Shown one piece after another: positions 11,379 to 23,200 of a stretch of DNA of 64,000 bases. The position numbers and the translations under genes were made by a program. Source of the DNA: Camellia lanceoleosa (taxonomy: Eukaryota > Streptophyta > Magnoliopsida > Ericales > Theaceae); the NCBI GenBank assembly GCA_025200525.1, contig CM045761.1, forward strand, positions 206,233,870 through 206,297,869, in the 5' to 3' direction. The notes under the pieces are model-generated. The model was given only the letters and a program-made list of their open reading frames with translations. It had not been told where the DNA came from and searched no databases. The stretch's first letter is position 1; each line of letters starts with the position of its first letter.

Positions 11379-12842
11379 GGCCTTGATTTGGTTGAGCCGG
11401 CCGCTGCGGTGGGGTGTACCGGCGATTGTCTCTGTGGGGTTCGGTTCTATGCCTTTGCTGAGGACGGGTGTCGGTGAACCGGCTTAGGCGCCCTTGGCGA
11501 ATGAGGGTCTCCACCTGATCCATGAGGTTGATACAGTCATCAGTGTTATGGCCATGGTCCTGATGGAAACGGCAATATTTGGACTGGTCTTTCCGGGTGG
11601 AAGGGTTCCGTGGATGGGGAGGCCATTTGAGGGGGTAGTCAAGTTGGATCTGGTTGAGGACATGTTCCATGGGAGAATTGAGGGGTATATATCGCTCGAA
11701 CCGACCTGGCGGTCGGATTGGTGCCGTCCGGTCTGCACGAAGGGGTCGGTCGGTAAAGTGGGATGTTTGGCTATGATATTGGGTGTTTTTGGGTTCTGAG
11801 TTTTTCCTTTTTTCTCTTGGGGTAGGGTTTTTAGCCGTTGGATCCTGCCGAGCGGCTAGTGAATCCTCAGCATTCATGTATTTTTGGGCTTTGGAGAGTA
11901 GGATGGCCATTGAGGTCGGGGGGTTTTTAGAGAGGGAGAAAAGGAAATCAGATGACCGCAGACCGGCCATAAAAGCTGTGAAGATGACCTTGTCGTCATT
12001 TTACGCAACTTGGAGGCTTATTGAAGCGAGTAACGAAAGGCCGAGTGATTCCCTCGTCCGGCGAATATTAAGGAGTTAGGTGGCGGACGTCATTGTGTTG
12101 AGCTCCGATAAAATGGCTCAGGAAAGAGTCACTGAGATGTTAGAAGGTGGAGACAGAGTCACGGTGGTAGTAGGCTAAACCAACCGGTAGCCGACCCTTC
12201 AGTGGTCCGGAAAGGCCCGGCACATGATTTCGTCCGGGAAGGCATGGAGGATCATGAGGGTGCGGTAAGTCTCCAGGTGGTCGACGGGGTCGGTCGTTCC
12301 GTCGAAGGAGTTGATGGTGGGCATTTTGAACTTGGCGGGCAGGGGTTTGTCTCGGATGGAGGCGATGAATGGTGAGTTTGCCGTAGTGGAAGGCTTATGC
12401 TGGATATTCTGCATAACCCCTTGGAGCTGAAGCTTCATGGCTCGGAGTTCGGGCCCGAGGGGATGTTGTCACCACTGAGGGAGACAGTGTTGATCTTCTT
12501 GGCCTCTCCTGGGTCTTCTATGACCGATGTGTGTGGGGGTGGAGGTGGTGGATTTATATGTGGGTGAGGAGGTTGCAAACCGCCCAAGTTAGGTGGATTG
12601 GGTTGTGGGGCAGTATGGCCGGGAGTTCGTTTTGGGTTGGGTAGGATATCTGGAGGTGGCGGTGGAGGAATGGGGAGGTTTCTTTGGAGCAGAGCATTTA
12701 TTAAGGCCTGGTTTTGCTCGGCCATGCGGTTGATGCTGTTAGTAAGTTCGATGAAGTATTGTGGTGGGTTGTTTGGATTTGGAGGGTCGGCTTGATGATC
12801 GGCAGCATTATGGTGGGAAGCCATGGATCTAGTCGTGACCAT
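11161..12842 (-). pseudogene. Gag of the second gypsy element, frameshifted
   Basis: The reading begins MVTTRSMASHHN at 12842 and runs through a Pro-rich region. A frame change near 12438 leads to the conserved PLPAKFKMPTINSFDGTTDP and DHLETYRT stretch. After a break at about 12199-11970 it continues with a charged region and the Cys/His motif YCRFHQDHGHNTDDC (CX2HX4HX4C). This layout is usual for Tat-lineage Gag. At least two frame changes make it non-functional. It is the same family as the gag at 3212-4585 but clearly diverged from it. Confidence 0.75.
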
Positions 12843-12921
12843 ACACTTGACGGGTGAGGTGAAAAGGTTCTCGAGCAGGGTCTCGTGACAATGAACACAA
12901 CTGGCGCACGGACAAACCAGG

Positions 12922-12940
12922 TTCCCACAGACGGCGCCAA
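12922..12940 (-). other. Primer-binding site of the second gypsy element
   Basis: On the minus strand TTGGCGCCGTCTGTGGGAA follows the LTR end after one base. Similar TTGGCGCCG PBS motifs are common in plant Ty3/gypsy Athila and Tat elements. Confidence 0.7.
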
Positions 12941-12941
12941 C

Positions 12942-13568
12942 TGATGTTACTGTTCGTTCCTGGTGGATGGGCAGGACCGATCCAAGTTCCTTGGGTCCAC
13001 GTCCGGATGGCGGAGCCCACTAGATGACCTACAAGTAAGTTTAGTGAGGAACGGGGTAGTCCCCCAGTGAACCCTCCAACGAGCAAGTTAGCAAGTGGGA
13101 AAAGAGATGAAGTATGTAGAGAGAGATTAGAGATAGAAAAGCTTAACCTTTTTCTTGTCTTCGATGCTTGCTTATATCCTTTGGTAATCATTTCCTTTCT
13201 TTTCGGCGTGCCCCTCCCCGAAAGCTTTGTGTTAGAAGCTTGCCTGTCTGAGGGTAAGGGGGCATTCGACGGGAGGTGTTGTCGTAATAAATCTTGTGAT
13301 GGGTTGCATTAATGGTGATGTGTTGTGGCAATAACTGCAGATCTTTGTCTCACGATGTGCTTTATCCTGCATCTGCCATGTGTCCGAATGCCATTGGCCC
13401 TTCATGTTCAGTTGGCCTCCAGCTGTCATGGACTTTACCAACCGGGTTATGCAATGGGGTCCAAATGGTGGGCTTGGGTTTGTTCGTTGTGGGCTGTGGG
13501 CTTGGGTTTGTTCGTTGTGGGCTGTGGCCTTTATGGGCCTGGCCATGTCAATGTATAACCTAACTACA
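12942..13568 (-). repeat. 5' LTR of the second gypsy element
   Basis: On the minus strand it runs from TGTAGTTAGGTTATAC to GTAACATCA, with TG and CA ends. A 28-bp GGGCTTGGGTTTGTTCG-type segment is directly repeated at about 13470-13525. No second LTR is present in the window, so no LTR-LTR comparison is possible. Confidence 0.65.
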
Positions 13569-14523
13569 AATTGGCATAATAAAAAATATCGTAACTAAGC
13601 CAAACACTTTTACATCATTATCCACAAAATTTTGGACATTTTATTATGCTAATTTATAACGAGATTATACATTTTGTTACTGATGTTACACAATTTTATG
13701 GTAAAACCATATTTTTGTGATAGAGTGCAACCTTTTAGGGCCAGATATATAAATACTAGGGTAAAATGCCCATGCCTTGCACGGGGTTACAGGTACTATT
13801 GTGATAAATTTAAATTTAAGAAATACACACATTGTAATAGAGTTTAGAATTTTTTTTTTTTTAAAAAAAATGAGCTTTTATTTTTGTCTTCATCTATTTT
13901 TCATTTTTTTAAGATTTTAATTAAAAATCTATTTATTTTGATGCACCTAATATAAATATACTTAAAATTTTAATATTTATGAGAAGTCTGAAAAAAATTT
14001 CACTAAAAAATAAAAAATATGAAAAACTGCTTATTTTTTCTTCTTTTTATTTTTATTTTTAGTAAGCTTTTTTTTTCTTTTTTTCTTTGTTTGTTGTTAA
14101 TTTTGGCTAGTACTTTGTTCGGTGGTACTGTATGGGTGTGCATATGTGATGTCAAACTTGGGTTATAAATTGATGTTAAAGAAATCAAATGTTGTTATTA
14201 AAAGGTGCTAATTTTCCCGTCTTCTCTAATAGGATCAAAATTTCGTTTCTGTACGTTCTTTCGGTTAGGTTGGAAATGAAAATAGAATTGGAAACTTTTC
14301 AAACTTTTCAAAAACATGAGAAATAACAAAAGGATTTGAAAGTGTATGAAAATATTTAGGGGAAAAAAAAAACTTTTATTGATGTTAATAAATTCTCAAT
14401 AGTTAATTACTTGAACATAAATTCTCAAAAGACCCATGCCTAAAGGCACTCTTGTGTAATATATGTGGTGTTTGCTGTCAAATGTGCTTACTTTATTATT
14501 TTGAAATAATTGAGTTACTTTGA
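13569..14523. other. AT-rich spacer between the gypsy LTR and the MULE gene
   Basis: No gene is seen. At about 13750-13790 the sequence CTAGGGTAAAATGCCCATGC followed by CTTGCACGGGG resembles a terminal motif of common plant DNA transposons, but no partner terminus was found. The rest is A/T runs. Confidence 0.4.
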
Positions 14524-16650
14524 ATGCAAAGTGTAGGTATGGAAGTTGTGAGCATTATGTTCTATTGGGGTGGAAAGATTTTGCGCAATCGCGATGAAGG
14601 TGTGTCGTACGACACTGAACCTCAGGGGTTGTATAATGTGCATAGGGGGATAACATTGGGCGAGTTTCAGGCTATGATGGTGCCGAAGGTTGGTATGCAT
14701 GGGGAAATAATGCGATTAGAGTTTAAATGTAGACTTCCATGTCGGGGGAAGTATAGGTTGCTGCCAATCAAAGATAATGAGACCTTAAGTAATGTCTTAG
14801 AGCTCCCACATAAATTAGGCCCTGATTATTTTTTGGAAATCTATGTAGAGAATGAGAGCAATTTTGGTGGCACAGAGATGCCAATTCTGGTGGGTTGGAC
14901 ATTCACTCAAATGTTGACACAATCGCAATCCCTTGACAATACACTTACACAGTCTACACACATGTTCCTTGAAGATTACCCTCCATTCAATCATTCTCAG
15001 AGTTACAATCAATTAAATGCATCACAGAATGTAGATGGTTATTACAGTGTCGGAGCAGGTCCAAGTGCTCCGACAACGTATAATCCAATGGTTCTTACAA
15101 CCCCATATCCCCACTGGAATGAAAAATGTCCATCGATTTGTAATTTTCAACATACAACGGAGACGGCTGTCCAAAATTATGCATCCTCCGTTGATACAGT
15201 GCCATTGTTTGACGAGGTTGGAGTAAGTGATGAAGATTCCGTGGGAGATGTGGATGGCGCATGGGAAGGTGCAGACAATGACTCCGGTGATGACGAAGTT
15301 GGAGGGCATCATGATATGCAGGAGGTACACACAAATGTCCATATCCCTTTCTACCATAATTTGCATTTCGATATTGATGGTTCCATCACTAGCCGTGATG
15401 TTGTCGAACGTTGGCCATTGTGGGACTTTGAAACTGCTCATTTGGAGAAAGGAATGATATTTACTGATAAGAAATAACTAGTGCACGCTGTTCAGTTGTA
15501 TAACCTGAAGCGCAATCGAGAATGCAAGGTTATAGAATCCAAAGGAAACAGTTGGGTGGCCGAATGCAAGCACGGCTGCAACTGGAGGGTTCGGGCAACG
15601 AAGTTGAAAGACAAAGATTTCTTTCAAATTAGAAAGTTTGAAGCGCTGCATCAATGTGTGTACCCTAGAATGAATAGGGACAATTGCAACCTCAAGTCTG
15701 AGGTCATTGCTCATTTCATTAAGGCACAAATAGCGGTAAGTGCTATGGTGATAGATTATTGTTTTTAGGATTTCATTATGACTGTAATGTATTCAAATAT
15801 AATTTATATTTGCAGATATCACCAGAATTGCCTCTTGCTACCATAATTGAGGTCGTGAAGGAGAAGTTTCAGTTCACTATGTCATATAAGAAAGCGTGGC
15901 TTGCAAGGACGAAGGCAGTTGCAATGGTGTTTGGTGATTGGGACGAGTCGTACCGAAGGTTGCCTAGATATATGGCTGCATTGCAGGCATTTAATCCAGG
16001 CACATTTGTTATGTGGGACATGATTCCGAATTTGCACTCTACCTCAATCGGAACTGAAATGTACATGAACTATGTGTTCTGGGCATTTAAACCTGCAATA
16101 GAAGGCTTCAAGTATTGTCGTCCAGTGATATGCATTGACGGCACACACTTGTACGGGAAATACGAAAGGAAGATTGTTGCGACCACTACAGTGACTACTG
16201 CGGACAAGATTGTACCTCTTGCCTTTGCCGTTGTTAACAAGGAGATGATCGAGAGTTGGGGTTGGTTCATTACTCTGTTTAGGCGACATGTGTGCCGTGA
16301 TCGAGAGGGGGTCACATTGATATCTGGTCGACACACAGCTTTACTTAGTGTCCTGTCAAGAATTTGAGACAATCCAGCAGTTCAACCAAGAGGGTACCAT
16401 AGGTATTGCTTGCGACACGTATGTAGCAATTTCAATGAAAGATTCGGCAATACAGTAACGAAGGATCTTGTGTGGAGAGCTGGTTCTGCACGGCTGTTCA
16501 TAGTATTTTCCAGTCACATGACTTGGCACATAGTATTTGCTTTACTCTGTTTTTCCATTCTAGTGATAACTCATACCTTGTTCGTATATGTGGGACTGTC
16601 ATACAGAGGCATCTTCCTAAAGCCATTCATAACCAACTATATAAACAACT
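14524..16650 (+). pseudogene. Degenerate MULE (Mutator-like) transposase gene
   Basis: The N-terminal part (14548 on) has a YWGGKIL...VHRGIT...EFQAM block typical of plant MULE transposases, then an acidic linker. A TAA at 15475-15477 interrupts the frame. Reading continues in the same frame into the MuDR-type DNA-binding domain (AVQLYNLKRNRECKV, WVAECKHGCNWRVRA). An intron, 15734 to about 15815 (GTAAGT...TTTGCAG), precedes the DDE core: CRPVICIDGTHLYGKY (Asp at 16137) and SWGWFI. The usual second catalytic block LISDRH reads LISGRH (Gly codon 16326-16328). A TGA follows in frame at about 16365, then HRYCLRHVCSNFN resumes. Two stops and a lost catalytic Asp argue for a dead copy. Terminal inverted repeats were not located. 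Confidence 0.8.
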
Positions 16651-16849
16651 AAAGGTGAAGACACAACCTTACAACTCATTTCGCCCTATGAAATTATCAT
16701 TCATTTGTTTTAAAAAATTAGCATGACTACATGGTTCATTGGGAGGGAGTGGGAATTGCAGAGGTGGTAGGAACTTGCAAAGGGGTGACAGTTCACGATG
16801 AGGAGGGGGAAGGGGAAGTGGCGATGCTGAAGATGAAACACCATTTGCT

Positions 16850-17332
16850 TTGTTAGATGCTTCTTGTGCTTATCATGATAGGTTTGGGAAGCGACATTTT
16901 GTCATGCCCAAGTACTATCGAGATCCATGTGGTTTGGTAGGGGAGCCATCAGATAATCAAACAGGATATGGTTTAGCAAATGCTAGACTTCTGAAGTGGC
17001 TCTCACTATTTATAAAGCAAGTGCAAATGGAAAGATTATGTCGGGAAAATCGACTGAAGGTGCCAAAAGCACGTTCTGTTGAGATCCAAAAGGAAGATCC
17101 TGATAATGTTGATCGACTATGTGAAAGACTACAACGTGAGATTTCTCAAATGCGCTGTAGGTTAGCTCGCGATATGCAGCTACACATAGTTAAGAAGGAT
17201 GCCCAGAAGAACAGAACAGAACCAAATGTTGCGGCTATCAAGGGTATCATGAAGGATCCTGAACTTGTCTCTGACGCTGAGCTTTCGGATTATTCAGACT
17301 CTGAGCCACCTGCCGATTTAAGCGCGAATTAG
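16850..17332 (+). CDS. Unrecognised ORF, 160 aa, coiled-coil-like with acidic tail
   Basis: I do not recognise this protein. The ORF begins MLDASCAYHDRFGKRHFV and has a middle rich in charged heptad-like residues (VDRLCERLQREISQMRCRL) that could form a coiled coil. The end is acidic and Ser/Asp-rich (DAELSDYSDSEPPAD). It lies 200 bp after the broken MULE transposase, on the same strand. In-frame sequence upstream of the first Met is short, and an open stretch at about 16730-16850 may be an earlier exon. It could be an accessory product of the MULE, a captured host-gene fragment, or the end of an unrelated gene. Confidence 0.4.
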   Translation: MLDASCAYHDRFGKRHFVMPKYYRDPCGLVGEPSDNQTGYGLANARLLKWLSLFIKQVQMERLCRENRLKVPKARSVEIQKEDPDNVDRLCERLQREISQMRCRLARDMQLHIVKKDAQKNRTEPNVAAIKGIMKDPELVSDAELSDYSDSEPPADLSAN

Positions 17333-18749
17333 GTGTTAATGTCTACACTTCAGCAATATAACAACTTGCATTAATATGTAATGTCTGTGTTAGACTAAGT
17401 GTTTTCGTAATGAGTTTGTCAGATTGTCTACCTAATATTTGTCTGTCTAACTGTTATGTTTATGTATTGTGTGTTTAGTTCAGGGTGTCTAGGATATATG
17501 TATTGTGTGTTCAGTTCATGGTGTCCAGAATGTATTTTTATGGGAGACTTATGTCTGTACTACTTATGTAACTGAAAACTGTTACATTTGCAACTTCAGT
17601 TATGTTGTTTTCATGCCTGTATGAGTATTTAGTAAATTAGTGACTTCTTATATTATGTATTAATTTTTATTACAAAAATGTTGACAAAATTTATTTTAGG
17701 AGAAATACACATTCTCTTAACTTGTTCATCTTCTCAATCGTGAGAACCCAATAATGTAACCATTATTCATTAAATATAACAAATAACGTTCTCATTCTTA
17801 CAAAAAACTACACTACCAATAGCGATTTCTTAATTTAAAAAAAAAAATTATGTTAAAAGCGTGGTTTGCAACCACGCTTTCTTAATTAAAAGCGTGATTT
17901 CTAATAGCGCTTTCAATGTTCATCAAATTTTCGGCCCCAATCAGTGAAAAGCATGTTTTGTAATAGCGCTTTAACCTAGTTTGGGAAATCCGTCCAAACT
18001 AGGCCTAGTTTGGGAATTAAGATGATAAATTGGCTTAATATGGGAAAAGCCCCGAAATATAGTGCACATAAAAAAAATAAATAAATATTTAAAACATAAA
18101 ATATTTATTCCCACTCTAGGGTGGGTTTGGTAAACACTTCAAAATTTTGGAAATTTTTGAAAAGTGATTTTGGAATTTTTTTTTCAAAAAATTTGAACTA
18201 AAAAAAATTTTAAAAAAATTTCTCAAAAATTATATCTTGAGATACAAACCAAACAAGCCCTAGTTTTCTGTTTTTTGAAAACTGAGTTTTTTGTTTTTAG
18301 TGAATATTTTTAAAATTTTAAACATTTTTTTTAAAATTTTTTTTGGATGCATTTTACTTAGATGTGTTTAAAAAGTAAAATATTTGTAAAAAAACATTTT
18401 CAAAAATTAATAAATACACAAAAATATGAAAAATGTAATGAGTTTTTGTTTTTTTTTGTTTTGTTTTTTTGTTTTTTTTTGTATTTTTGGTATTTAGTGT
18501 ATTTATGCTAGGTATGTTTAAAAACTTAAAATATTAAAAAATTCAATAAAAACAAAAAAATACGAAAAATAAGAAAATAAAATTTTCTAAAAAATGTTTT
18601 AGAAAACTCAAAGCAAGCATTACGTTTTAATTTTTATTTTTATTTGTGCTGTAATTTTCTAAAGAAACCCATCTTTGAATGCATTGAAATTACTGCTTTC
18701 TTACTCATCTTTTAATTCCCAAGTCCAACCTTCCCACATGAGAAAAAAT
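17333..18749. other. AT-rich spacer, no gene seen
   Basis: The stretch holds long A and T runs. A near-palindrome at about 17859-17880 (AGCGTGGTT, TGC, AACCACGCT) is followed by AGCGTGATTT and AATAGCGCTTT repeats to about 17970. This pattern is seen near the ends of some plant CACTA-like elements (CACTACCAATAGCG at about 17810), but no matching second end was found. Confidence 0.4.
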
Positions 18750-19330
18750 AATTTAATTTTTTTTTCTAAAACCATTTTTTATTAAAAATATTTGTGGTCA
18801 AAAAATATTTGTGTTTAAAATACAAATTAAAAAAAAAATTAATGTAAAAACGACTTTTCTAAAACGGCTTTTTATTAAAAATATTTTTGGTAAAAAATAT
18901 TTAAGTTGAAAATATAAATTAAAAAAAATTAAAAATTAATGTAAAACCGGTTTTACCAAAACCATTTTCTAAAACGACTTTTCTAACACCGTTTTTTATT
19001 AAAAATATTTTTGGTCAAAAAATATTTAAGTTGAAAATATAAATTAAAATAAAAATAAAAATTAATGTAAAACCGGTTTTACAAAAACCGTTTTCTAAAA
19101 AGACTTTTCAAAAACCGTTTTTTATTAAAAATATTTTCGGTCAAAAAATATTTATGTTGAAAATATAAATTAAAAAAAATTAATGTGAAAACGGTTTTAC
19201 GAAAACCGTTTTTAATTAATTTAAAATTAATTAAAAACGGCTTTAGAAAAGTCGATTTTTATGTTCAAATTTTATTATTATTTTAATTCCAAAACACGGC
19301 TTTGCAAAAGCCGTTTTCTAAAAAACGGTA
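18750..19330. repeat. AT-rich tandem array, unit about 95-125 bp, four copies
   Basis: The phrase TTTTTATTAAAAATATTT recurs at about 18776, 18869, 18995 and 19118. Each copy continues with a GGT(C)AAAAAATATTT and AAAATATAAATTAAAA stretch and most carry an ACCGGTTTTAC-type palindrome with ACCGTTTTCTAAAACG. The last copy decays into CGGTTTTACGAAAACCG inverted repeats. Confidence 0.8.
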
Positions 19331-19530
19331 TTTCTAAAATCGTTTTACCCTACTTTGAGAATAAAGATAAAAACACACCCTAAAGTGAGACTAAAATTTT
19401 GAAAATGTCCCAAACAGGAAAATTGGCTAAGAAGAACGAGACAGAGTGAGAGTGAGAGAGAGCTGTTGAGATAAATATAATAAACAAGTCACTGAACTCT
19501 AAACATATATATTATATATGAAAAATGCTT

Positions 19531-19552
19531 GGGAGCACTAATTAGTGCTCCC
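19531..19552. repeat. Perfect 22-bp palindrome
   Basis: The half-site GGGAGCACTAA is followed at once by its exact reverse complement. A related AGTGCTATTAGTGG occurs at about 19649. It may be an end of a small DNA element, but no target-site duplication was identified. Confidence 0.5.
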
Positions 19553-20269
19553 ACTAATTAGGTGGCAGTGGGTCCCGCCAGTAATGATGTGATGTTTTGG
19601 TCTTGGAGTTGTATTTTTTTTTTTTTTTTTACTTTTTTAATACATTAGTGCTATTAGTGGTGGTGTTTTTAGTGGGATGAATCATTGTTGATTATATATA
19701 TAGAAAGCCATTGAGTTCTACATATATTATATATATATATACACACACGGAGAATGATCGGGGGGTGGTTGGGGCCGGGTCGGACCAGGCCGGGGCCGAA
19801 GCATCTATCACTGTCCCTGGCCCGAAAATTATCAGGAATTTAATTTTAAATACCATTCCCGACTCATCAGAGATATTTTTCGAAGAAAAATCGCTCTTAC
19901 CGGAGACCGGGAGTCGAATCTCTGTCAGACCGGATTTAAATTGCAATTCCTAAATATTACACTGGGACAAAGGCTAGTTTTCCTAAACTCGTATAGTGGT
20001 AATGATTTATTTGGATTGAAAAGCCAAAACCGGAATTTGTTCTGGACCATCCAAAGCAAAAGCAAAGACGAACGAGCAAAGGAAGGATGAAAGAGGGGCC
20101 CATCACAAGGGAGGATGTGTCGCGCAAAGCAAAGCTCGGTTACTGAGCTGTGTATAATCAGGTGCAGGGTATTAAAAAAAAAAAAAGAAAAAAAAAAAGA
20201 AAAAAAGAGAAGAGAACCACCGAACCCCAAATAATACAAATACAAATAGGGGAGAGGAGAGGAGAGGAG

Positions 20270-23200
20270 ATGCAAATTCAAAGCTCATTTGTGAGTGCAA
20301 AGGCGGCTCCAGTGTGTGTGTGTTCTCCGATTATCAGAGTGAAATCCCTCTACTACACTCAGAAGACCACCCACGACGATCCTTCCTCTGCCGGTTCTAT
20401 GGCAGCTCCTCCTCCGCCTGCCCCAAAATGGTCTCAGAAGACTATTACTCTCCCCCCTCAGAGGCGAGGTTGTCATCTCATCACTCCCAAGGTCTCTCTC
20501 TCTTTCTCTCTGCTACTTGTATTCTTATTCTCTCTTACTCCTCAATTGTGCTTTGTTTTTATTTATATTATTTATTATTATTATTATTATTCATGTTTCG
20601 TCTCATCTTTCTGTTGGATTTTCTGTTCATAATATATACCTCTGATTTTTGTTTCGCCTCCTGGGGGAGTGAATGTGAAGTGAACACTACTCACTTAGTT
20701 GTGATCTGCAACTGACTGCAGAGACTAATGCCTACCACGCGTTTGTGTGCAGTCTAAGGGTGAAAACTGCAAGTCAAATCTTTGCCTTAATGAAAAGGAT
20801 TTAAACTACTTTTTTAGATGCAGTCAAATTATTATGCAACTCTGTGGAGTTTAAACACAAATAACTGCAGGCTTGAATTCAAAGACAATACAAATAACTT
20901 GATATTTTCAAAGACAACTAGAATTGAAAATGGCAAACTGCACTGCAACCAAGTGTTGATAAACTAATTGTACAAGCCTAAATTGAGAATTGAAATTGAC
21001 ACTGTTTGATGTATTGGTGGTGCGCAACCCCCATTTTATCTTTGCGTTGGCTATTTATAATGGCTGGATGCGTGCAAGTTCAAACATCAGCACCTCACAT
21101 CCTTCTGTTTTCAAGACTGCATGTCCTCCACCTTCTTCATTGTTGCACTCGTTATCTAGTGTGTCTTGCTCTCACACTCTGGTTGCCCCACTTGTCCCAA
21201 CTTTCCGATGCCTCCATTAATTCAAAGAGAAGCTACACATTCTACACTACTGATTTTTTATGGTTGAGGCTTCACAGATTGCCATGTCCTCCTTTTCTTA
21301 TGTAATGCAGACTTACTTCCATTGACTTGATGGAATACTTCTCCGTGTGTGACATGTTCTTTTCCTTTGACCAGGTGTTGAACAATACCACAACTAGCCC
21401 CTACTTCATGGGATATGAAATAGCACTTGGTTGTTGGGATGACTCATACATGCCCTTCTTCCATAAGTTGCCATTTGTATAGATATAGTTACACATGAAG
21501 ATTCCACATCTATCATAGCAAAACTACTTCTTTTAACATAAAAGGGGAGAGAAAAAGTTTATAACAAACTCCTCTCAATTAATCTCAGTTTAATATAAAT
21601 CTGACCCAAGTTACTTCAACCAACCCTTTCTTACTTGGCTTCCATCACTACGTACCCATTTCCTGTTGGCTAGCCATTTTTAGCCTATGGCTTGGTTGGA
21701 GATTAGTCACCCTTAAAGTGATTGTTTGGAAGTTTGACACCCTTGAAGTTTTCAACTCTCACCTATTTCCTAATTTTGTTTCGTTATTTTTGTCGAAGAT
21801 TTGATTGTATCATCAATTGGTATTTGAAATTAATTTGGTGTGTATCCCATGCGCCATGGTTCTAGCCACTTAAACGAATCTTTACTCACCCTGATCAGAA
21901 AGGTCTTTGTTTAGATGTCTCAAAAAAATTGAAAAGAGCCAACTTTGAAAGTGTTGTTCATTATGTTGAATCCTATGAACAGAATTGGGAGCAAACAAAG
22001 TAAGAAAATTTCTACAATTAACACTAAGTCAACCAAATTCTGGCTGGTGGTATTGGGGCACGTGATTAAAAAACAGAAACTTGCTTCCTAAATTCTGGCT
22101 GATGGAATTCCTGCAACTAGAAGGAGACAATCCTTCAGACTATATTTCACATGCAAAATGGCTTCCTAAATAGGCTCAGAACAATAATGTGGTGATGCAC
22201 TGATTCATTATGGTGTATTATTTTAAGTTGGGATAACTCAAACAAACACATCAAATATTCAAAATTAAGCTCTTGACAGGCGCGCAGGCACAAGAGAGAC
22301 TCAAGGAATGAACAACAAAATGTCTCTGTTGGAATTGTGGTAAAAACTGGAATTAGAAATATTGTTGTGAAAAGAGGACTTTATATGGTAAAATTATCCT
22401 TCAATCATGAACGTGTTGGATAAAGTTTCATAGCCAACCTTGAGGATAAAGTTGATTTTTAGGGGGTGGAATGATTGGATCCAATATTGTTAGAAAATAT
22501 TATTAAGCTATATTTTGATCTACTTCTTTATTTAAGCTTTAATTAGAAAATTGTAGGTACATGATTCTTCCTATCACGTGACTCGTCCATGAAAATTGCC
22601 ATATCACCTCCATATATTTTGGTCCCAATTCCTAGTGTTAGTCTTGGACCAACCAGATACTACCATATGTGCTGGCCGGCGGTGCCTTAGCCTCGAGCTA
22701 AGACACTTGGGGGCAATTTCCAAGAGGCCCCCCAGGCATGCTTGACTCTCACTCACTCGGTAAGATTAGTCCTCCACTTGAGTGTGCCCATCTCCATTTT
22801 GTGATGCATTAACTCTTCTATTGAATAGACTAATCACACAAACACAATTTCAAATTTTTATAATATTAACTCTTCATTGATGTTACACATATATTTATAG
22901 GCTAAAGACTCTCTTAATTCTATAAAGATTATTACCCAAATTTAGAAACAAAATTTTTTTAGCAACTACTAATATTTTAGACTAACTATGATTTCCAATT
23001 CTATTTCAATCATAATAGGAAACTTTAATGATTTCTAATTCTACTTCAATATCAAAATAGCAAATTTGGACTTTTGACCACTAAGATTATTTTAGACATA
23101 ATAAAACTCATATATAATAACCCATTTAATAACTTGGCCCAAAATAAAACCCATGGGCAACCTTATAGCCCATGTCCAGCAAAACTGAAATTACCATAAT

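Larger units (their letters stand above)
10811..13568 (-). mobile_element. Second Ty3/gypsy element (Tat-like), LTR-gag-protease, 3' truncated
   Basis: Read on the minus strand: a 627-bp LTR (13568 to 12942, starting TGTAGTTAGG and ending ACATCA), the PBS (12940-12922), gag starting at 12842, and an aspartic-protease segment ending at the 10811 junction. Reverse transcriptase, integrase and the 3' LTR are absent. Its Pro-rich gag and different PBS set it apart from the Ogre-like element next door. Confidence 0.75.

Noticed and set aside
1..13568. Integrated virus (pararetrovirus) origin for the gag-like regions
   Set aside because: LTRs, primer-binding sites and gag Cys/His motifs fit Ty3/gypsy retrotransposons. 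No movement-protein or coat-protein motif was seen.
14524..17332. Reading the MULE region as an active transposon gene
   Set aside because: Two in-frame stops and the loss of a catalytic Asp make a functional transposase unlikely, and terminal repeats were not found.
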